A stretch of 64,000 bases of DNA from Topomyia yanbarensis (Eukaryota > Arthropoda > Insecta > Diptera > Culicidae). The notes beneath the pieces were generated by a model. The model did not search any database. It saw only the letters and a list, made by a program, of their open reading frames with translations, and was not told the origin of the DNA. Shown piece after piece: positions 12,501-27,500 of this stretch. Position 1 is the stretch's first letter, and every line of letters begins with the position of its first letter. The stretch covers positions 105,387,845-105,451,844 of the forward strand of contig NC_080671.1 in NCBI RefSeq assembly GCF_030247195.1, given 5' to 3'. The translations under genes and the position numbers were made by a program.

Positions 12501-15500
12501 TACGGTAGCAAGTTTTAAGCATTTGATTTGTGTTTATGGATACGAATTTGTAAAATCTAGGCTGCGATAATATGTGTGTCCTACTTAAGGGGAATTGTTT
12601 AAATACAAACTCACCGAAAAGCAGCTATTAGATACTATTTAGAGATGTTTTCAAAAGTTTATTATAATAGCCAATAGTTCTTAAATAAACCAATTAAAAT
12701 AATATTCGTTTGCATCAATTTCATCACGAAGTATATAAAAACAAATTCCTTTGAACTGATGGTCTACCTAAAACCAAAAAACTATCGACTTGCTGTTCGA
12801 GCAACTTTCATTCAATTTTTTGATGACATACATGCGAAAAAATATTTGGAGTAGTTCGATTTTCTTATTTGCTATATAAATTAAACATGAGACTATCTGA
12901 TCGAATGTGACGTTTTAGTTGTTGAAAAATAAACGATCACATTTCAAAACAGAATGATTGCTATTTCGAATTTTACAACTTTTGCTTTTATCTTTTGTAT
13001 GCCTATCATTTGATGTTTGCATACAAAGACGAAAAGTTGATTGCAACAAGTGCCAATTGTTAAAGGGCCAAGTCAACAAGAATATCATTCGATTTAACGC
13101 TACGGTTTTGGTACAGTGTAGGCCCTAGCCACCAGACGAAACATTGTTTCTCTGATGGTCCGTCCGTTAATCCATCGACGGACCGGTGTCAATAATCACG
13201 TTTTTCAGCTTTCATCAAGTTTTTCATTTGCATTTGTAGCTTCGCGTATATTTAGAAAAAATCGGGTGATCCGACGTTCAAAAGTCACGTTCGCGTACAA
13301 TTCTAAGCAATCTCTACCCACCACGAAGTAGGAGACTGTACGCGGTTGTTCGCGTCGGGTACTCGTTTCGTCTGACCTTTAATCGTATTGCAATTGCAGT
13401 GTGTAAAACCTGTGGGAAAATGCAGGGACTGAAATATAGGGACACTAGGGGTGTTTGATGTCCCATATGGAAATTCCTGCTAGTTTCCAAGATTACCGAG
13501 ACCAGGAACCGCTTACTTCGGTTTTGTTACAGCACCCTTCAAGGTACACTCTCAGGCCTTTACGAGGAAGCTTAGGAGAGAAAACTGATTTTCTTCTTTC
13601 GGAAATTTATAGGCACATTAGAAGATGTTCCCACAATGGGATGGTCAGACTCTCGCTCTTTAGTGTACAAGGAAACGTAGAAATTAGTCGTTGTCGGTGG
13701 CGTAGCGCTCTTTTGCATTTCTTATCGCCGCGTTCCTTAAAAGAACGTTTCATTTGGTCCCCATATAATTTATATGCGGGATATGCTGAGAGATCATGCG
13801 GAGTCTCTCCACAATAGGAAAAATTTTCATGATTCACTTCGCATTTTCCACAGCATGCATTGTTTATACAATAAGTCGCTGTAGGCCCAATTGTTTGCAA
13901 CGACGGCAGTTCATGCCTCGCGGCTCAAAAAGGCGAACAGGTAGACCGGTCCAAAAGATCAAAATTAGGAAGAGCAGATTCGGCGAAAGGTTCGAAATGA
14001 GGCTGATGGAGAATAAGTTGGTTTCATATACTTCTTGATCTTTCCTGAACGCAATTGCTTGCGAACCAGAATTTTCACTGGTCGAAGCAAAGGGTTCTTG
14101 AAGGAGCGAACCCCATATTTCGCAATTAAGGCCTTGGCCTAAGGTTTGAGACTACACCATCAATCTCTACTTCCTGGGTGGGTACATAGACAAGATACTT
14201 CTTCGTACACGGCCAACTGGTATTTAGATAAATCTCGGCTTATCTTTGCCCACATTCCAGTTCGTTATGAATATGTACCAAATTCGTTACTGATACTTTT
14301 TGCATGTATCGAGCAACTAGCAGTTGGGAAATTAGATTCTGAGATGATTATGACTTTTATTGGTTTATTTTCTATAAAAATACACTGAAAAAAATTCAGT
14401 TTGGACAAGGAAAAACTTTTTTCAAATAACTTTTTTTCCTTGAAAGTGTTCAACTTGAATTTTTGACGGTAGGAAGGGAACATAATTAGCTATCTTGAAA
14501 CAAAATTTTATCCAAATAAAAGATGGGGTTTTTTTTTTAAATCGACTTTAAATTTTTAAAATCGATTTTTTTCAATGTAGTAGTCGATGAAGAATTTTTT
14601 TCGATATTTTAATTAAAAAATTTGACTAATTTTGACGGTCTAATAGGAAAAGACCTAAAATTATTGGTCACCGTACTTGGCTAGATTATTATGTTTTTTT
14701 GCTGAGACTCGTTCATCTTGATAGATTGCCTCGGCAAGAATAAAAGTTACGGGTTCCTTCGTTTTCTTGAAATGTATATAATATAACAGTAACTGTTTTT
14801 GTCATTCGCTCAACGCTGGGTCAGAAAGAAAGTATATTATCAACTTCCACATTTCCTTCAACTCTACGGCCATTGGACGATATCTGGCATTTTTTCAGAC
14901 CCGCAGCCAGGATTTTGTTTCGGGAGGGGCTTATAAATTTTTGCATAAATGTATTAATTCTGATGACTTGAGATTGTCACTGGAAACTGAATGTAATTAT
15001 AAAAAGTTCGTAGTGAAAACAGACACCAAAAATTCTAAAAATATGTTATCTGTTACATGAAAGGCTAGTGCATCGAAGAATTGAATTTGCTAATCAAATC
15101 GTGTTCCGCCGTGATTGAGGACGAAATCAACGTCAAGGTTATCTCCATAGATAGGAATATAACAGTGTGAAATACAAGTTTACCGTTGCAAAGAATGTCC
15201 GAACAAAGTGAATGTCGAAAATTGCTTTAAATCTTGTAATTAAGCAGGCGATATATGCAAAAAGTATCTGTAACAAATTTGGTATAGCATCTCGGACTGT
15301 AGATGCTGAAAATCGGTTCAACTCCTATTTTCATGATCAGGCGTCTATTACTAGTGCTGTGACTTCACCTGAATTTTTCGTTAATTTAACTTTATGAAAT
15401 TGTAATTTATACTGATCATGTCAAAATCATAAAAATCCTGAGAAAAACGCATGTTTTTTCGTTTGACTCTCGTGGGGAATGGGTAAAATACTATCTTCGA

Positions 15501-18500
15501 CAGTATTATCAGACAACTGGGAATATCTATTTATTTATCTCTTTAAGTGGATTTTTTTACAGATCCTAATTTTAGCATTGAAAATGCTTTACTCTTCTAT
15601 ATGGGGCTGATGTTAGGTGTTAAACTAAAATCTGATTTTCGACTGCGTCACGAAAATGTGGCATAATTTTAAACGACTGTAGCGCCAAAAATTGGTTGCA
15701 TCTTTAAATTGGTATTTCAACTGTACACTATTGAAAAATCCGTATTATTGTAGAAAATGTAAGAAAACAGACAAAGTTTACGTTAAGGTTTGGTAATTAT
15801 TGATGGATTTTCATGATTCGAACACCAATCTACTCAGAAAATTGCCAGTAAAAAATTGTTATCAAATTTATCTGTGTATTTTATTAGCACACTATTGAAA
15901 AATCCGTAAATATGCAATAAATAGGGAAAACATATACAATTTTCACAAATTTCCCTAACACAGATCTCATCTCGACATTCATAAGCGTCCTACACAATTA
16001 ATCGCTTGATATAAAAGGAATGTTTTTGACCGAATTCCTTCATTGCCATGCCCGCTCTGCTGGCAGAACCAGTTGGATAATTGCTATTGTTGCTTGTAGG
16101 ATAGCTGTTAGACATTTCATTTGATCACGAGCTACGGAAGGGGAACGTTAGTCTGTGTGCGCTGGAAGGATTTTGTTTGCAGCTTCAAACGGCTATGGCG
16201 AAACTGAAGCGAGATGGCAAATTTCTGATTTATACCGTGCGTATCAGCCGCACAGGCAAGGCTCAAATCGTTTCATAGGATTCTCGTTACGTATCCCAAA
16301 ACATAGTTATTAGCAAACTGTCCTTATTAGGACGAATATATAATGGAAAAAAATTATTTGTGCCTGTAAGGGTAAATAATGCTGCATTGTTAATGTAACT
16401 GCGGTCGTGTCTTGTACACAACCCTTTAATTTTTTTTTTCTAAAATTGATACTTTTTATATCGTTGGTCTTACGAATTAAAAATATCGCAGACTAATTTT
16501 TCTAGTTCAAAAGAATTCCTAGATCCTTGAAACTATGATAAAAGTCAAAATGTAAAGTGTGTGAAAAAAACTGATTTCACTACAAAGCAAGAATACCTTA
16601 GCTCTATTGATTTTTGGCAATCTTGAAAAAATCATTGAGACTTACCTAGATTACGCCAATATTATATATGAATATTTGGAGGTTTTATTTCAGAATTCAT
16701 GGGTACAACGTAAAATATATATTTCAATGATTTAATCTATTAATGGAAACCAGAATTTAATCTACTGAGGAAAACTGCTCAGATATTGTTTACTAATCGA
16801 AAGAAAATTGCTTAGCACTGATTATTTCATTTAACAAATTTTGCGTAAAATTTGTTAAATGAAACATTGATGACACCACCAAAATAACTAGAAATTCTAA
16901 ATATGAGCTTAATAATTTCAGCATCGCTTGCTTCCGACACACGGACTTACTTCTTGCGTTTTTAAATTATAGCAAATTATCCGTTTCCCGTCAAACTTTT
17001 GCTAAACATTTGTCAATTCGTTAAATAAATATGTTGACACTATTTGCCCCCTAATTGGTTTATTTTTGAATAAAATGAATTAGCTCTTGATTTTTTTACA
17101 ACCATCATCAAGGTTGGAAGAAATGTAAGATTCTTGAAGAAAGTTGTCTGAATACAGGTTTGTTTTAACAATATTTTGGGAATAGTTTTCATTAAAGTTG
17201 TTGCACCTAACGCATCAAAGTTGTACGGATAACGAAGATGAAAATGCCATTTTATTTTAATCGAATCGAGATGATCAGAGCGCAATTCCGAAAGCACTCG
17301 TTTTTTATTTTATTAACAGTTTAAGGCCGAAGTGGCCTGTGCCGTATACAAAAGATTCCTCCATTCCACTCGGTCCATGGCCGCGCGTCGCCAGCCACGC
17401 AATCTGCGAAGGGTCCGCAAATCGTCTTCCACCTGGTCGATCCATCGTGCTCGCTGCGCGCCACGTCTTCTTGTACCGGTCGGATTGCAATTGAGAACCG
17501 TTTTCACCGGGCTATTGTCCGACATTCTGGCTACGTGCCCGGCCCACCGTAGTCGTCCGATTTTCGCGGTATGACAGATGGGCGGCTCCCCCAACAGCTG
17601 ATGCAACTCATGGTTCATTCGCCGTCCCCATGTGCCGTCTTCCATCTGCACTCCACCGTAGATGGTACGCAGCACTTTCCGTTCGAAGACACCAAGTGCG
17701 CGTTGGTCCTCCACGAGCATGGTCCAGGTCTCGTGCCCGTAGAGAACTACCGGTCTAATCAGCGTCTTGTAGATGGTCAACTTCGTACGACGGCGAACTC
17801 TGTTCGACCGAAGTGTCTTGCGGAGGCCAAAGTAAGCACGATTTCCTGCCACGATGCGTCTACGAATCTCTCTGCTGGTATCATTGTCGGCGGTCACCAG
17901 TGAGCCCAAGTACACGAACTCTTCAACCACCTCGATTTCGTCGCCACCGATGCAAACTCGAAGCGGGCGGTTCTCATTCTCTTCTCGTGAACCTCTTCCT
18001 ATCATATACTTTGTCTTCGACGTGTTGATGGCAAGTCCGACGCGCTTGGCTTCTCTTTTCAGTCTGATGTAGGCTTCCTCCATCTTCTCAAAGTTTCGTG
18101 CAATAATATCAACGTCATCGGCGAAGCCAAGTAGCTGAACGGACTTTGTGAAAATCGTACCACTCGTGTCGATCCCTGCTCTTCTTATTACACCTTCCAG
18201 CGCGATGTTGAATAACAGACACGAGAGACCATCACCTTGCCGTAACCCTCTGCGTGATTCGAAGGGACTCGAGAGCGTCCCTGAGACACGTACTACGCAC
18301 ATCACCCGATCCATCGTCGCCTTCACTAATCGCGTCAGTTTGTCCGGGAATCCGTACTCGTGCATAATCTGCCATAGCTGATCTCGATCGATAGTGTCGT
18401 ATGCGGCTTTGAAGTCGATGAACAAATGATGTGTGGGCACATTGTACTCTCGTCATTTCTGCAGTACTTGACGAAGAGCGAACATCTGGTCCGTGGTAGA

Positions 18501-21500
18501 TCGTTCGCTCATGAAACCCGCCTGGTACTGCCCCACGAACTCTCTTGCAATTGGTGATAGTCGACGGCATAGTATTTGGGAGAGTACCTTGTAGGCGACG
18601 TTCAGCAGGGTGATTGCTCGGTAATTACAGCAATCCAGCTTGTCGCCCTTTTTGTAGATAGGACACACGACACCTTCCATCCACTCCTACGGTAAAATCT
18701 CCTCCTTCCAAATCTTGGTAATCACCCAGTGCAGCGCTTTAGCCAGTGGCTCGCCACCGTGTTTTAGTAGCTCGCTTGGTATTTGGTCAACCCCAGCGGC
18801 TTTATTATTTTTGAGCCGGCTAATCTCCTCCTGGATTTCTTGGAGATCCGGAGCCGGTAGTGTAATGTCTTCCGCGCGTGCTCCCAGGTGCGTTACCGTG
18901 CCATCCTCGTCGTCTGCTGCATCGCCGTTCAGGTGTTCTTCGTAATGCTGCCGCCACCTCTGGATCACCTCACACTGGTCCGTGAGAAGATTCCCGTTTG
19001 TATCTCTGCACATGTCGGCCTGTGGTACGTGGCCCCTGCGCGAGCGGTTCAACTTCTCGTAGAATTTCCGTGTGTCTTTAGCGCGGTACAGCTGCTCCAT
19101 CGCTTCGCGATCTCGGTCTTCCTGCTGGCGCTTTTTGGTCCGGAAAACCGAGTTCTGCCTGTTCCGTGCCTGTTTATATCGCGCCTCGTTCGCCCTCGTG
19201 CGGTGTTGCAGCATTCTCGCCCATGCTGCATTCTTCTCTTCGACTAACTGCTCGCATTCGCCGTCGTACCAGTCGCTTCTTCGGTCCGGGCCCACCGTAC
19301 CTAGTGCAGTGGCTGCGGTGCTACCTATGGCGGATCGTATATCTCTCCAGCCATCTTCAAGGACAACTGCGCCTAGCTGCTCTTCCGTTGGTAGTGCCAC
19401 TTCCAGCTGCTGCGCGTATTCTTGAGCCACTCTGCCATCTTGTAGCCGCTCGATGTTTAGCCGCGGCGTTCGGCTTCGACGAGAGCTATGCACTGTCGAA
19501 AGTTTTGAGCGTAAGCATACTGCAACCAGGTGGTGGTCCGAATCTATATTCGCACTGCGATAAGTGCGGACGTTTGTGATGTCCGAGAAGAATCTACCGT
19601 CGATTAGAACGTGGTCGATTTGATTTTTTGTTACTTGGTCCGGTGATCTCCAGGTGACTTTGTGGATATCTTTGCGAGGGAAGAAGGTGCTTCGGATAGA
19701 AACACGAAAGCACTCGTGTTGAGTGTATAGAAAAGATACAAGAGGTGCTCTTGAGTCCATTTCGATTGGTTGATTCTTTTTTTATATTTTCTCTCCGATT
19801 TAAGATTATATCTCTCTTTTTATTCCACGACAAAGAAAAACAGAACGAAAGATTGTCATATGCTGATGGCATGCAATCGAAGCATTTATCCCAACTTATT
19901 GGTTAATAGATTCAACCAGTCACAACATTTTAGTCGCTTTTCGTGATTGCCTATTGATGTCTGTTCGCTGTATAGAATACGACTAAAATTCTGCTGCTGG
20001 TTGCAACATTAAGTGCATCGTGTAAACTTAGCCTAAGAGTATATTTTATGTTTTACCACTTTTTGTGCTGTCCACTTTTAAACAAATTTGTGTTTTACAC
20101 GTTTGTTAAAGATATCAAGGTTTTGCGGATTAACAGTGTATTAGTACGAAACGAATTTCTCGTAAAAATGAAATGAAGTGTCAATAGAAAAGATAACAAA
20201 ATTCGGCTGTATCATTCTCAGACAAATTTAAATACTTTTTTTTTGTAGTACACCGGACTGTACAGAGTGCACAATGTACACTGACTTAGGGAGGGGCCCG
20301 ATCAGAAACACATAACAGAAATATTTCTAAATTATATCTCGCATTATTACTTGTTATAAATTTCTGCTATTTCAGCTACTAACGAGACCTAATTTATAAC
20401 ACAATATGTTACAAAAAATGTGTTCTGTTATAATCTTTCATTTCATTCTTGTTGGGGGTGGGGTGCGAGTAAGGGTTTCAGCGCGGAAAAAAAAATTTTT
20501 TTTTGCGTATTTTTTTAGAACTTTGAGTGAAGCGAATTGATCAAAACTTTCGTACATTATAGTATATTATTTCAATAGCATTCTGTAATTTCATTTAAGG
20601 GGTTTTTTACTCATTTTAAATAAAAAATATTTTTCACAAATTCCACCTTTTTATCAGTAAAAACCCCCTTTATTGAAAAATTATCTCAAAAACTCAACGT
20701 AGGGGTTAGGTGTTTTTTACATGGAATGTGTATGCAAAGTTTGAAAGAAAACGGTTAAGTAGTTTTTGAATGGCAGGTAACACTGCAAATCATGTTTTTT
20801 TTCCAGAGACGTTCTACAAAAAGCTTCGTCACCGAGTCGCTTGTCGATATTTTTGCATAGAAAAATTACAGAATGCTATTGAAATGATACACTATAATGT
20901 ACGAAAGTTTTGATTAATTTGCCTCACGCAAAGTTCTAAAAAAAATAGCAAAAAATTTTTTTTTCCAGGCGGAAATCCTTTCCTTTCAATCATCGTGAAC
21001 TAATTCATGATCTCTAATATGTTTGTCGCGATTCAATATCCGTGCCCGTGAAATAGTTCACAAACCCATCAAATGTGATTCATGTATTCGTAAACCGATT
21101 CCTATCATTCATGATGGTAAAATAGTTCTGAAATACCAAATATTATTCCATGATTCTAAATAAAATAATCACGACTGACTATGCGTGTCCGTGAAACAAT
21201 TCACAAAACTATAAAATATTCGTGTATTTGTTAACTGGTTCATGATTACTAGTACGATAGTCACGACTGACTATTCATGCTATTGAAATAGTTCACAAAA
21301 TCATGAAATATTATTCATGCATTCGTGGTTCATGATTCCTAGTATAATGGACTAACCCTGCGTGCCCTTTAAATAGTTCACAAAGTTGTAAAACATTATT
21401 TATGTATTTGTGAACTGGTTCATGAGTTCTAGTACAATAGGCACGACTGATCATTTGTGCTGGTGAAATAGTTCGCAGAATCATGAAATATTATACATGG

Positions 21501-24500
21501 AATCCGGAACTAGTTCATGATTCCTAGTATACGATTCACGATCTATCTGGTGTGCTTATGATATTTAATCGTTTCCAAATTTCATGCACATGCATACATA
21601 GTCATAAAACTTTCACTTGAACTATTTCACAAAAATCGGAATATTATTCGTTGAATCATTTCTGTTCCATGCACTTTTTCGTGAAATGTCATAAGGTTAT
21701 GTCCAACTGCTAGCGACCATTAATAGGTACGAGTAGGCAGATATAAGAAAACAACTAGGATTTCAAACGTGGTTATTCGTTTGATGATGTTTGATTCGTT
21801 CAGTATGATGTCTGTACAGAAAACGAAAAATGCGCGGATTACCAAAAATGCATCATAGAACCACAAATTTTGCGCATGCAGTAGTTCACAGATCAAGATA
21901 CTGAGAATCTGTTACACTTTTTTGATCCAGTTCATATTGTCACGTTACTTCAAGTAAAAAAGCCAAGGGTACCCAATGTCGTAACTAAGATCCTGAAATT
22001 ATGAACATAAATTACACTACTCGTGACAAATATATCGAAAATCGTCACTAAAAGTCACTGCATAGTGTCATGTTGTATCTATATTGCATGACCCTCAAAA
22101 TTCCTGCCATAATCCAATATGAATATAAAGTTTGTCTTTGGAATTATGGATGCGGGTAGAGGAAATAGTGGCTCTGCAGATATTCGTTAGAGTGGCTCAT
22201 AATATGACATTTTTCAGCACAGTACTTTTTAAGTTCCTTCTGTGGTTCCAAATGACTGTGTGAATTCTGGGGACGATTGTTTGGTCTCCTGTTTCGATCA
22301 TTGCGTTCAAGGTTTGCATGGAAAATAGTATGTGAAACAATACTTTTGTGCATCTCCGAACGTTCATTTCGCTATTTAATTCAAATTGAAATGCCAACCT
22401 ATAAAGAGTTTGTCCAGAATGTGGTTAACAGCTTTGCCGAAAATTATAACCCAATAGTATGTTTTAAAAAAGTGTTATTGGGACTTTCAGGTAGAGGGGT
22501 CCAGTGGTGTAGTAGTGGGGGTGTTTAGGGCCAAAAGATCCCCCGATATATTTTATATATTGAAAAATTTAAAATGTTCGTCACCAATACTTCAATTAGA
22601 GAGTTCTCTAAGTGCCTTTTGGCAAAGTTATGTCCTAAGAATATTTTATAAGTTGCTTGGAGTGAAATTTGGCGACATGCCTCGGCACCTACTGGTATGG
22701 TAATTAGCTCACTAAACACATATAGAGAAATCCCAGCTCAAGGAAACACGTATCGGTATCGGGAGAAATTTCGTCGCCGAGAAACTCTCAGTCGGATTAT
22801 TGTGAGTTCACCTCCCGGGATTATACGAGTAGGTCTCTACAAAGCTAGGATATAAATAACTCACGTAAATCGGAGTTAAATGGCTTATGGAATCAGGAGC
22901 TGAGTGGGTTGCGGTAATTTCCCGTTGGAGAATATTCAAGCGAAGTGGCTAAATGGCTCAAATACGCAGTGGATTTAAATGACGCAATAGATGGGCAGAA
23001 TGACGGAAATCAAGAGAAAAATTGGGAGCTAAATAAATGGATCAAACAAAACACACACACACATACATACATACTTACATAAATAGATTAAACGCAATGC
23101 GCAAATCCGGGAAGCAACCAATCGCTTCCAAAATATGAACAGTCATTGGGAACCACGAAAGGAAATGTTGTGCCCCTCAAATAGGATCAGTTTTTTTCAT
23201 GCAACAACGAGGCAGTCTATTGTTCATACTTTGCAATAAACCCTAATTGATTGTAGTGAATTCTCAAAATTACTAAAGCTGTGAACACCACTAGCTCATC
23301 AGCAAATCCCTCGAGTCACAGGAACCCACGAAGAGTGCGAAAATTTTTGTCGACAATAACATACCTACATACAACAACAAAGAAGGAGGCGACACGTTTA
23401 AACCACTTCCCAGACGAAAGCATCCTTTTGAAGATGATGATAGTCTTTTCGTTCAAACAAGCACAGCCCTACCCCAGATGAGTTGATGCGTGAGCGTGTA
23501 CACATATTTACATCAAGCTGTCTCATACCGGGATTATTCGCCCTGAAGCGTGTCCGAACAAAGCCTTGGTTCGGGATCGATATCGTGTCCTTGTACGGTG
23601 GGTTGTGGCTGTTGGGTTTGTGGGTGAACTTGTTCTCTCGCAAGTAGTCCAACCGTCGATCCAGCGCTTCCTCCGGCAGACGGCCCATATCGGTGATGAT
23701 GAAACGATATCCGTGAATGTGGTACGGATGGTAGAAGTCCTGACGGTCTGAGAATTAGCAGAGAAATGTTGATTAGTTTGGACGCGTTCGCGTGGAACCA
23801 ATCAATGACTTACAAAGTGCAGTATCAAACAGGACCACCTCAACGACGTCACCCAGATTGACCTTCACTTTGTGCGTGCAAATGCAAATGCTGTACCCAT
23901 TGCAGCTCGCCGGTAGATGTGTATCATTACAGAACTGTCGGTTCTCGTTAGTAATGAGTTCCGGTTGAATCAACAGCGGGAAGCTTGGCCAAGTGAAGCT
24001 AATATTGTTCGTTACTCCAATAACGTTAAAAGCTTTCCTAACAGCTACATGCATCATTTGATATTCAAACTATAAATCTCATTATGAATTGAAAGCCTAC
24101 TTACTGCTGAAATGGACGAATCCTTGCTGGGAGAATAGTAAACTGTTGTTGGATTCAATTACATCGAACCCGACGTATAAGCGTTGATCAGGTTCCGCTG
24201 CAATTAACTCTTCGTCTCGGTGGACCTCGTGGGTCTCCAGATCGGCCGCACAGGTATCGTTATCATATGGGGTGTAGCAACGGGCGGTGTGACGGTTCAA
24301 AGTGATGCCCAGTGGAAACACATCGTCATAGTTTGGCGGATCGTCCACCGGGTACATGAGATCTTCGGTTGGAATACTGGGATCGGCGTACGACAGCACG
24401 GCAAATCCTTCTATACGCATTTTGTTGCAGAATGCGATGCCGCGTACTCGAACCCAGTAATTTCCTGTTGGTGAGAAGTTTACATGTTAAAAACCGAAAT

Positions 24501-27500
24501 AGGACAGTCTTGAATATTCCGATATTTAAGTATTTTCAGTAAAATTATGGAATGCAGCTAATTCTATGAAGGAGTTAAGGCTATGTTAGAGAATAGATGA
24601 AAGCTCGATTTGTGGTAAAGTAACCAGTATCGTTTCAAAATCCCTAATTATTTATTAATCCTGCTTGGACACATTGGCTCAAATGGTAGAGCGAAGACTG
24701 GGGCACATAATTTTTTATTATGCTTTTTCGATTTACGACCATATATATTACAATATAGTTTGTGAACAATAAAGCGAAAACCCTGCTTTAATCCACCGAG
24801 TGGTGTGATTGTGCCTTTCTCATTTTTATGCAAACTATGGTTCAATATTATTATAGAAATATCTAGGTAGAAACTAGAGATGGTCGGGTTTCAATTTTTT
24901 CGAACCCGAACCCGACCCGAATCCGAGAGCATGAAAATTTAGAAACCCGAACCCGACCCGAGCCCGAAATTATAAAATTTGAAAAACCCGAACCCGACCC
25001 GAGCCCGAACATTTTAAAACTTAAAAACCCGAACCCGACCCGTACCCGAGAATGAAAATTTTGTAAAACCCGAAGCCGACCCGACCCGAGAATTTTAAAA
25101 TTTGAAAACCCGAACCCGACCCGAACCCGAAAGTTTAAAATTTGAGAAGCCCGATCCGAATTTAACTTGCTACGGAGAATCAACCAAAGATCTCGAAGAT
25201 TTTTAATACTAGGCACCCGATCTGGACTCTAGGCTCATCAAGTAGAATCACTCGAATCTGAAGTAGCAACATACGCATTGAGTTATATCTGCATATGGCA
25301 AAACAAATCACTGCCGAGTAGAATCCGCATTTATATTTACTATTATTGAACGTCGAATTTGTAATGTTCTGAGAAACTTATAAATCGTCGATATCTTAAC
25401 CGGAAATTAAGTTAAATCGGCGGCTAACTCATGGGGAAACAGAAAGTTTGTTCACAGTTTCCAACAACCTTGTCCGTCGTCCTTGACCAAAATTTCTAAT
25501 TTTTTACCAGAAACCATTCCTGCAAGGCAGTTTCGTATAATTTATTACATGTATTAAATTAAGCTGTATCAATTGGCAATTCGAATTCGACAGTTTTCAT
25601 GACGTCACCCACGTTACTGGTTGGTAGGGTCAAACCTGTATCGAAGGATATCAATCAAGATTTTTTGACGTGTACTTGATGTCCCATCATTAGCGTTAGG
25701 ACGATCTATGATGGGGTATCTAAGTTATGTTATGCTTCAGATTATACGGTAAGCGCGCCAGTAAAGATGCTTCGACTTCTCCAATGGAGCTCTCGGAACG
25801 ACTCCAAACTTTTAAAAATCCGTTAATTGCTTCAACAGAATACACAAAATTTCTGCGATCAATTCCTCAAGTTCGTGGATTCAATTCAAAGTTCGTGGAA
25901 ATTCATGTATTTTCATGAAGGAATCCGGATCATGCAAACAGCTCAGCCCGGGAACAATCTGACAGAAAGTGCTTGTTTCATATATGTACCACTGATTTGA
26001 TAGTGGTGCTATTATACCATCACCATATGAGTGTCATGAACAACGGAACCTGGCGGAAGTGAAGCTAGGTTTAGGTCTGATGGAACAAAGACAGTCTCTA
26101 GAAAATAAATTTGGCCTAAATTATCCGCTTTTAAAAAATAATGTGCCCTTTTTAAATTTGAGCCTCCATAATGACACCAAAGTTCCACCAAATCCTTAAT
26201 TTTCCGTTATAGTTTATTTAAATTGCAAGCAATCTTTATCATAAACCAATTTGATTATTAAACTTCCGTTAAAGCAGGTACAACCTATTTGTTTCATTTG
26301 ACCAACTTAACAGTGCTCGCTTAAAGTTTGTTTGGGGTACAAATGTACCACCCAAACCCGTTTGCGTTAGTGTTTTGTCATGTGTACATAATTAAAAAAA
26401 AATATTTTATCTTTTTTTCAAAGCAAAATATCGATACATAGAAAGGGAGAAACTTCTGTAAAATTGTATAAGTTCCAACTCTGCCGAATAATAGTATCTG
26501 TTATTTCAAATATAACTTATTTGATATAACAAAGCACTATATCAAAGTAACTAGAAAATGCGCTTGGATTGGTATCGTAATTTTTGCTTTTGCGGATTAA
26601 AGAGGCAAAACACATTCATGAATATGATTTGTATATAGTATGCAAAACGCATCATTCGATTTGTTATCTTCTGCAGCCCAGGCTCTGGAACATACTTACT
26701 TGTATACACGTATAATGCACCGGCTCTACCTGTTCCTTCGACGCCTTCCTGTTTCATCTCCGTTACTGCATATTGCTGTATTTTTAACGTTTGTATTGGC
26801 GTTTGGTTTTCACAAAAAGCATCGGAATAAATACGCTTTTTGAGCGGTTTTTGAAAAAAATTGTTCAAAAGGAAATTTAAAAGTCTTTACAAGATCGTAT
26901 AAATGGTCAAAATCGATTTGAACCTACCGGAGTTATAGCAATATGCAGAAAAAAGGGAATTTTGACGTATTTTAAAGACTTACTCTATACAAAATGAAAT
27001 ATTACATAATTAAATAGTCAAAACGCGAATATTTTTAAACAGGTTACTTTACGATTGATTTTAGAATAAGACAATCCAATTTAATTATAAATTTAATAAA
27101 AATTAGACATATTAGAGCGCTTTTAATTCTAGGGTACGAATGTACCCCACAAAACCGCTTACGTAGAGAAAAAGTCACCGCGGCCTAAGTATCGGTTTTA
27201 AAGTACCTGTCGAAATTTATATTCCATCATAGAAAGATGAACAGATATTTTTCGATAAATTCCTGTTGACTTGGTTTATTACTAATTATCATGAAAAATA
27301 AATCGCAAAGAGATTTTAGATGCGAAACACGTATTGTTGAATGCTCTCTCATGAATGTTCGTTTAAAAAATTAAATAATTCAGGTAGTTTGCGAGTCTGA
27401 AGAGACGGAATTTTATGCAAGAATGAAAAATACAATATTTGAGCACCAGAAAATACGACTAATTCTAGCGATTCAGAGGTGCCAACATTTGATACGGTTA

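Larger units (their letters stand above)
14431..17298. other. Intron 7 stretch, AT-rich, with small repeats only
   Basis: No gene was recognised. It contains the third copy of the dispersed repeat (15249-15300), an 18-bp perfect hairpin (16826-16865) and a repeat end at 16396-16437 that recurs inverted at 30187-30245. Confidence 0.4.

Noticed and set aside
16060..16270. Possible histone- or enzyme-like exon (QTAMAKLKRDGKFLIYTV)
   Set aside because: Only one short frame looks coding-like; I could not match it to a family or find splice sites.
24037..24044. GTTAG acceptor at 24038 for oxidase exon 6
   Set aside because: It would shift the frame; the ATGTAG acceptor ending at 24045 keeps it.
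24863..25216. 117-residue frame with RVRVGFGF repeats
   Set aside because: It is a by-product of the CCCGACCCGA tandem array. The similar frames at 27502-27985 have the same cause.
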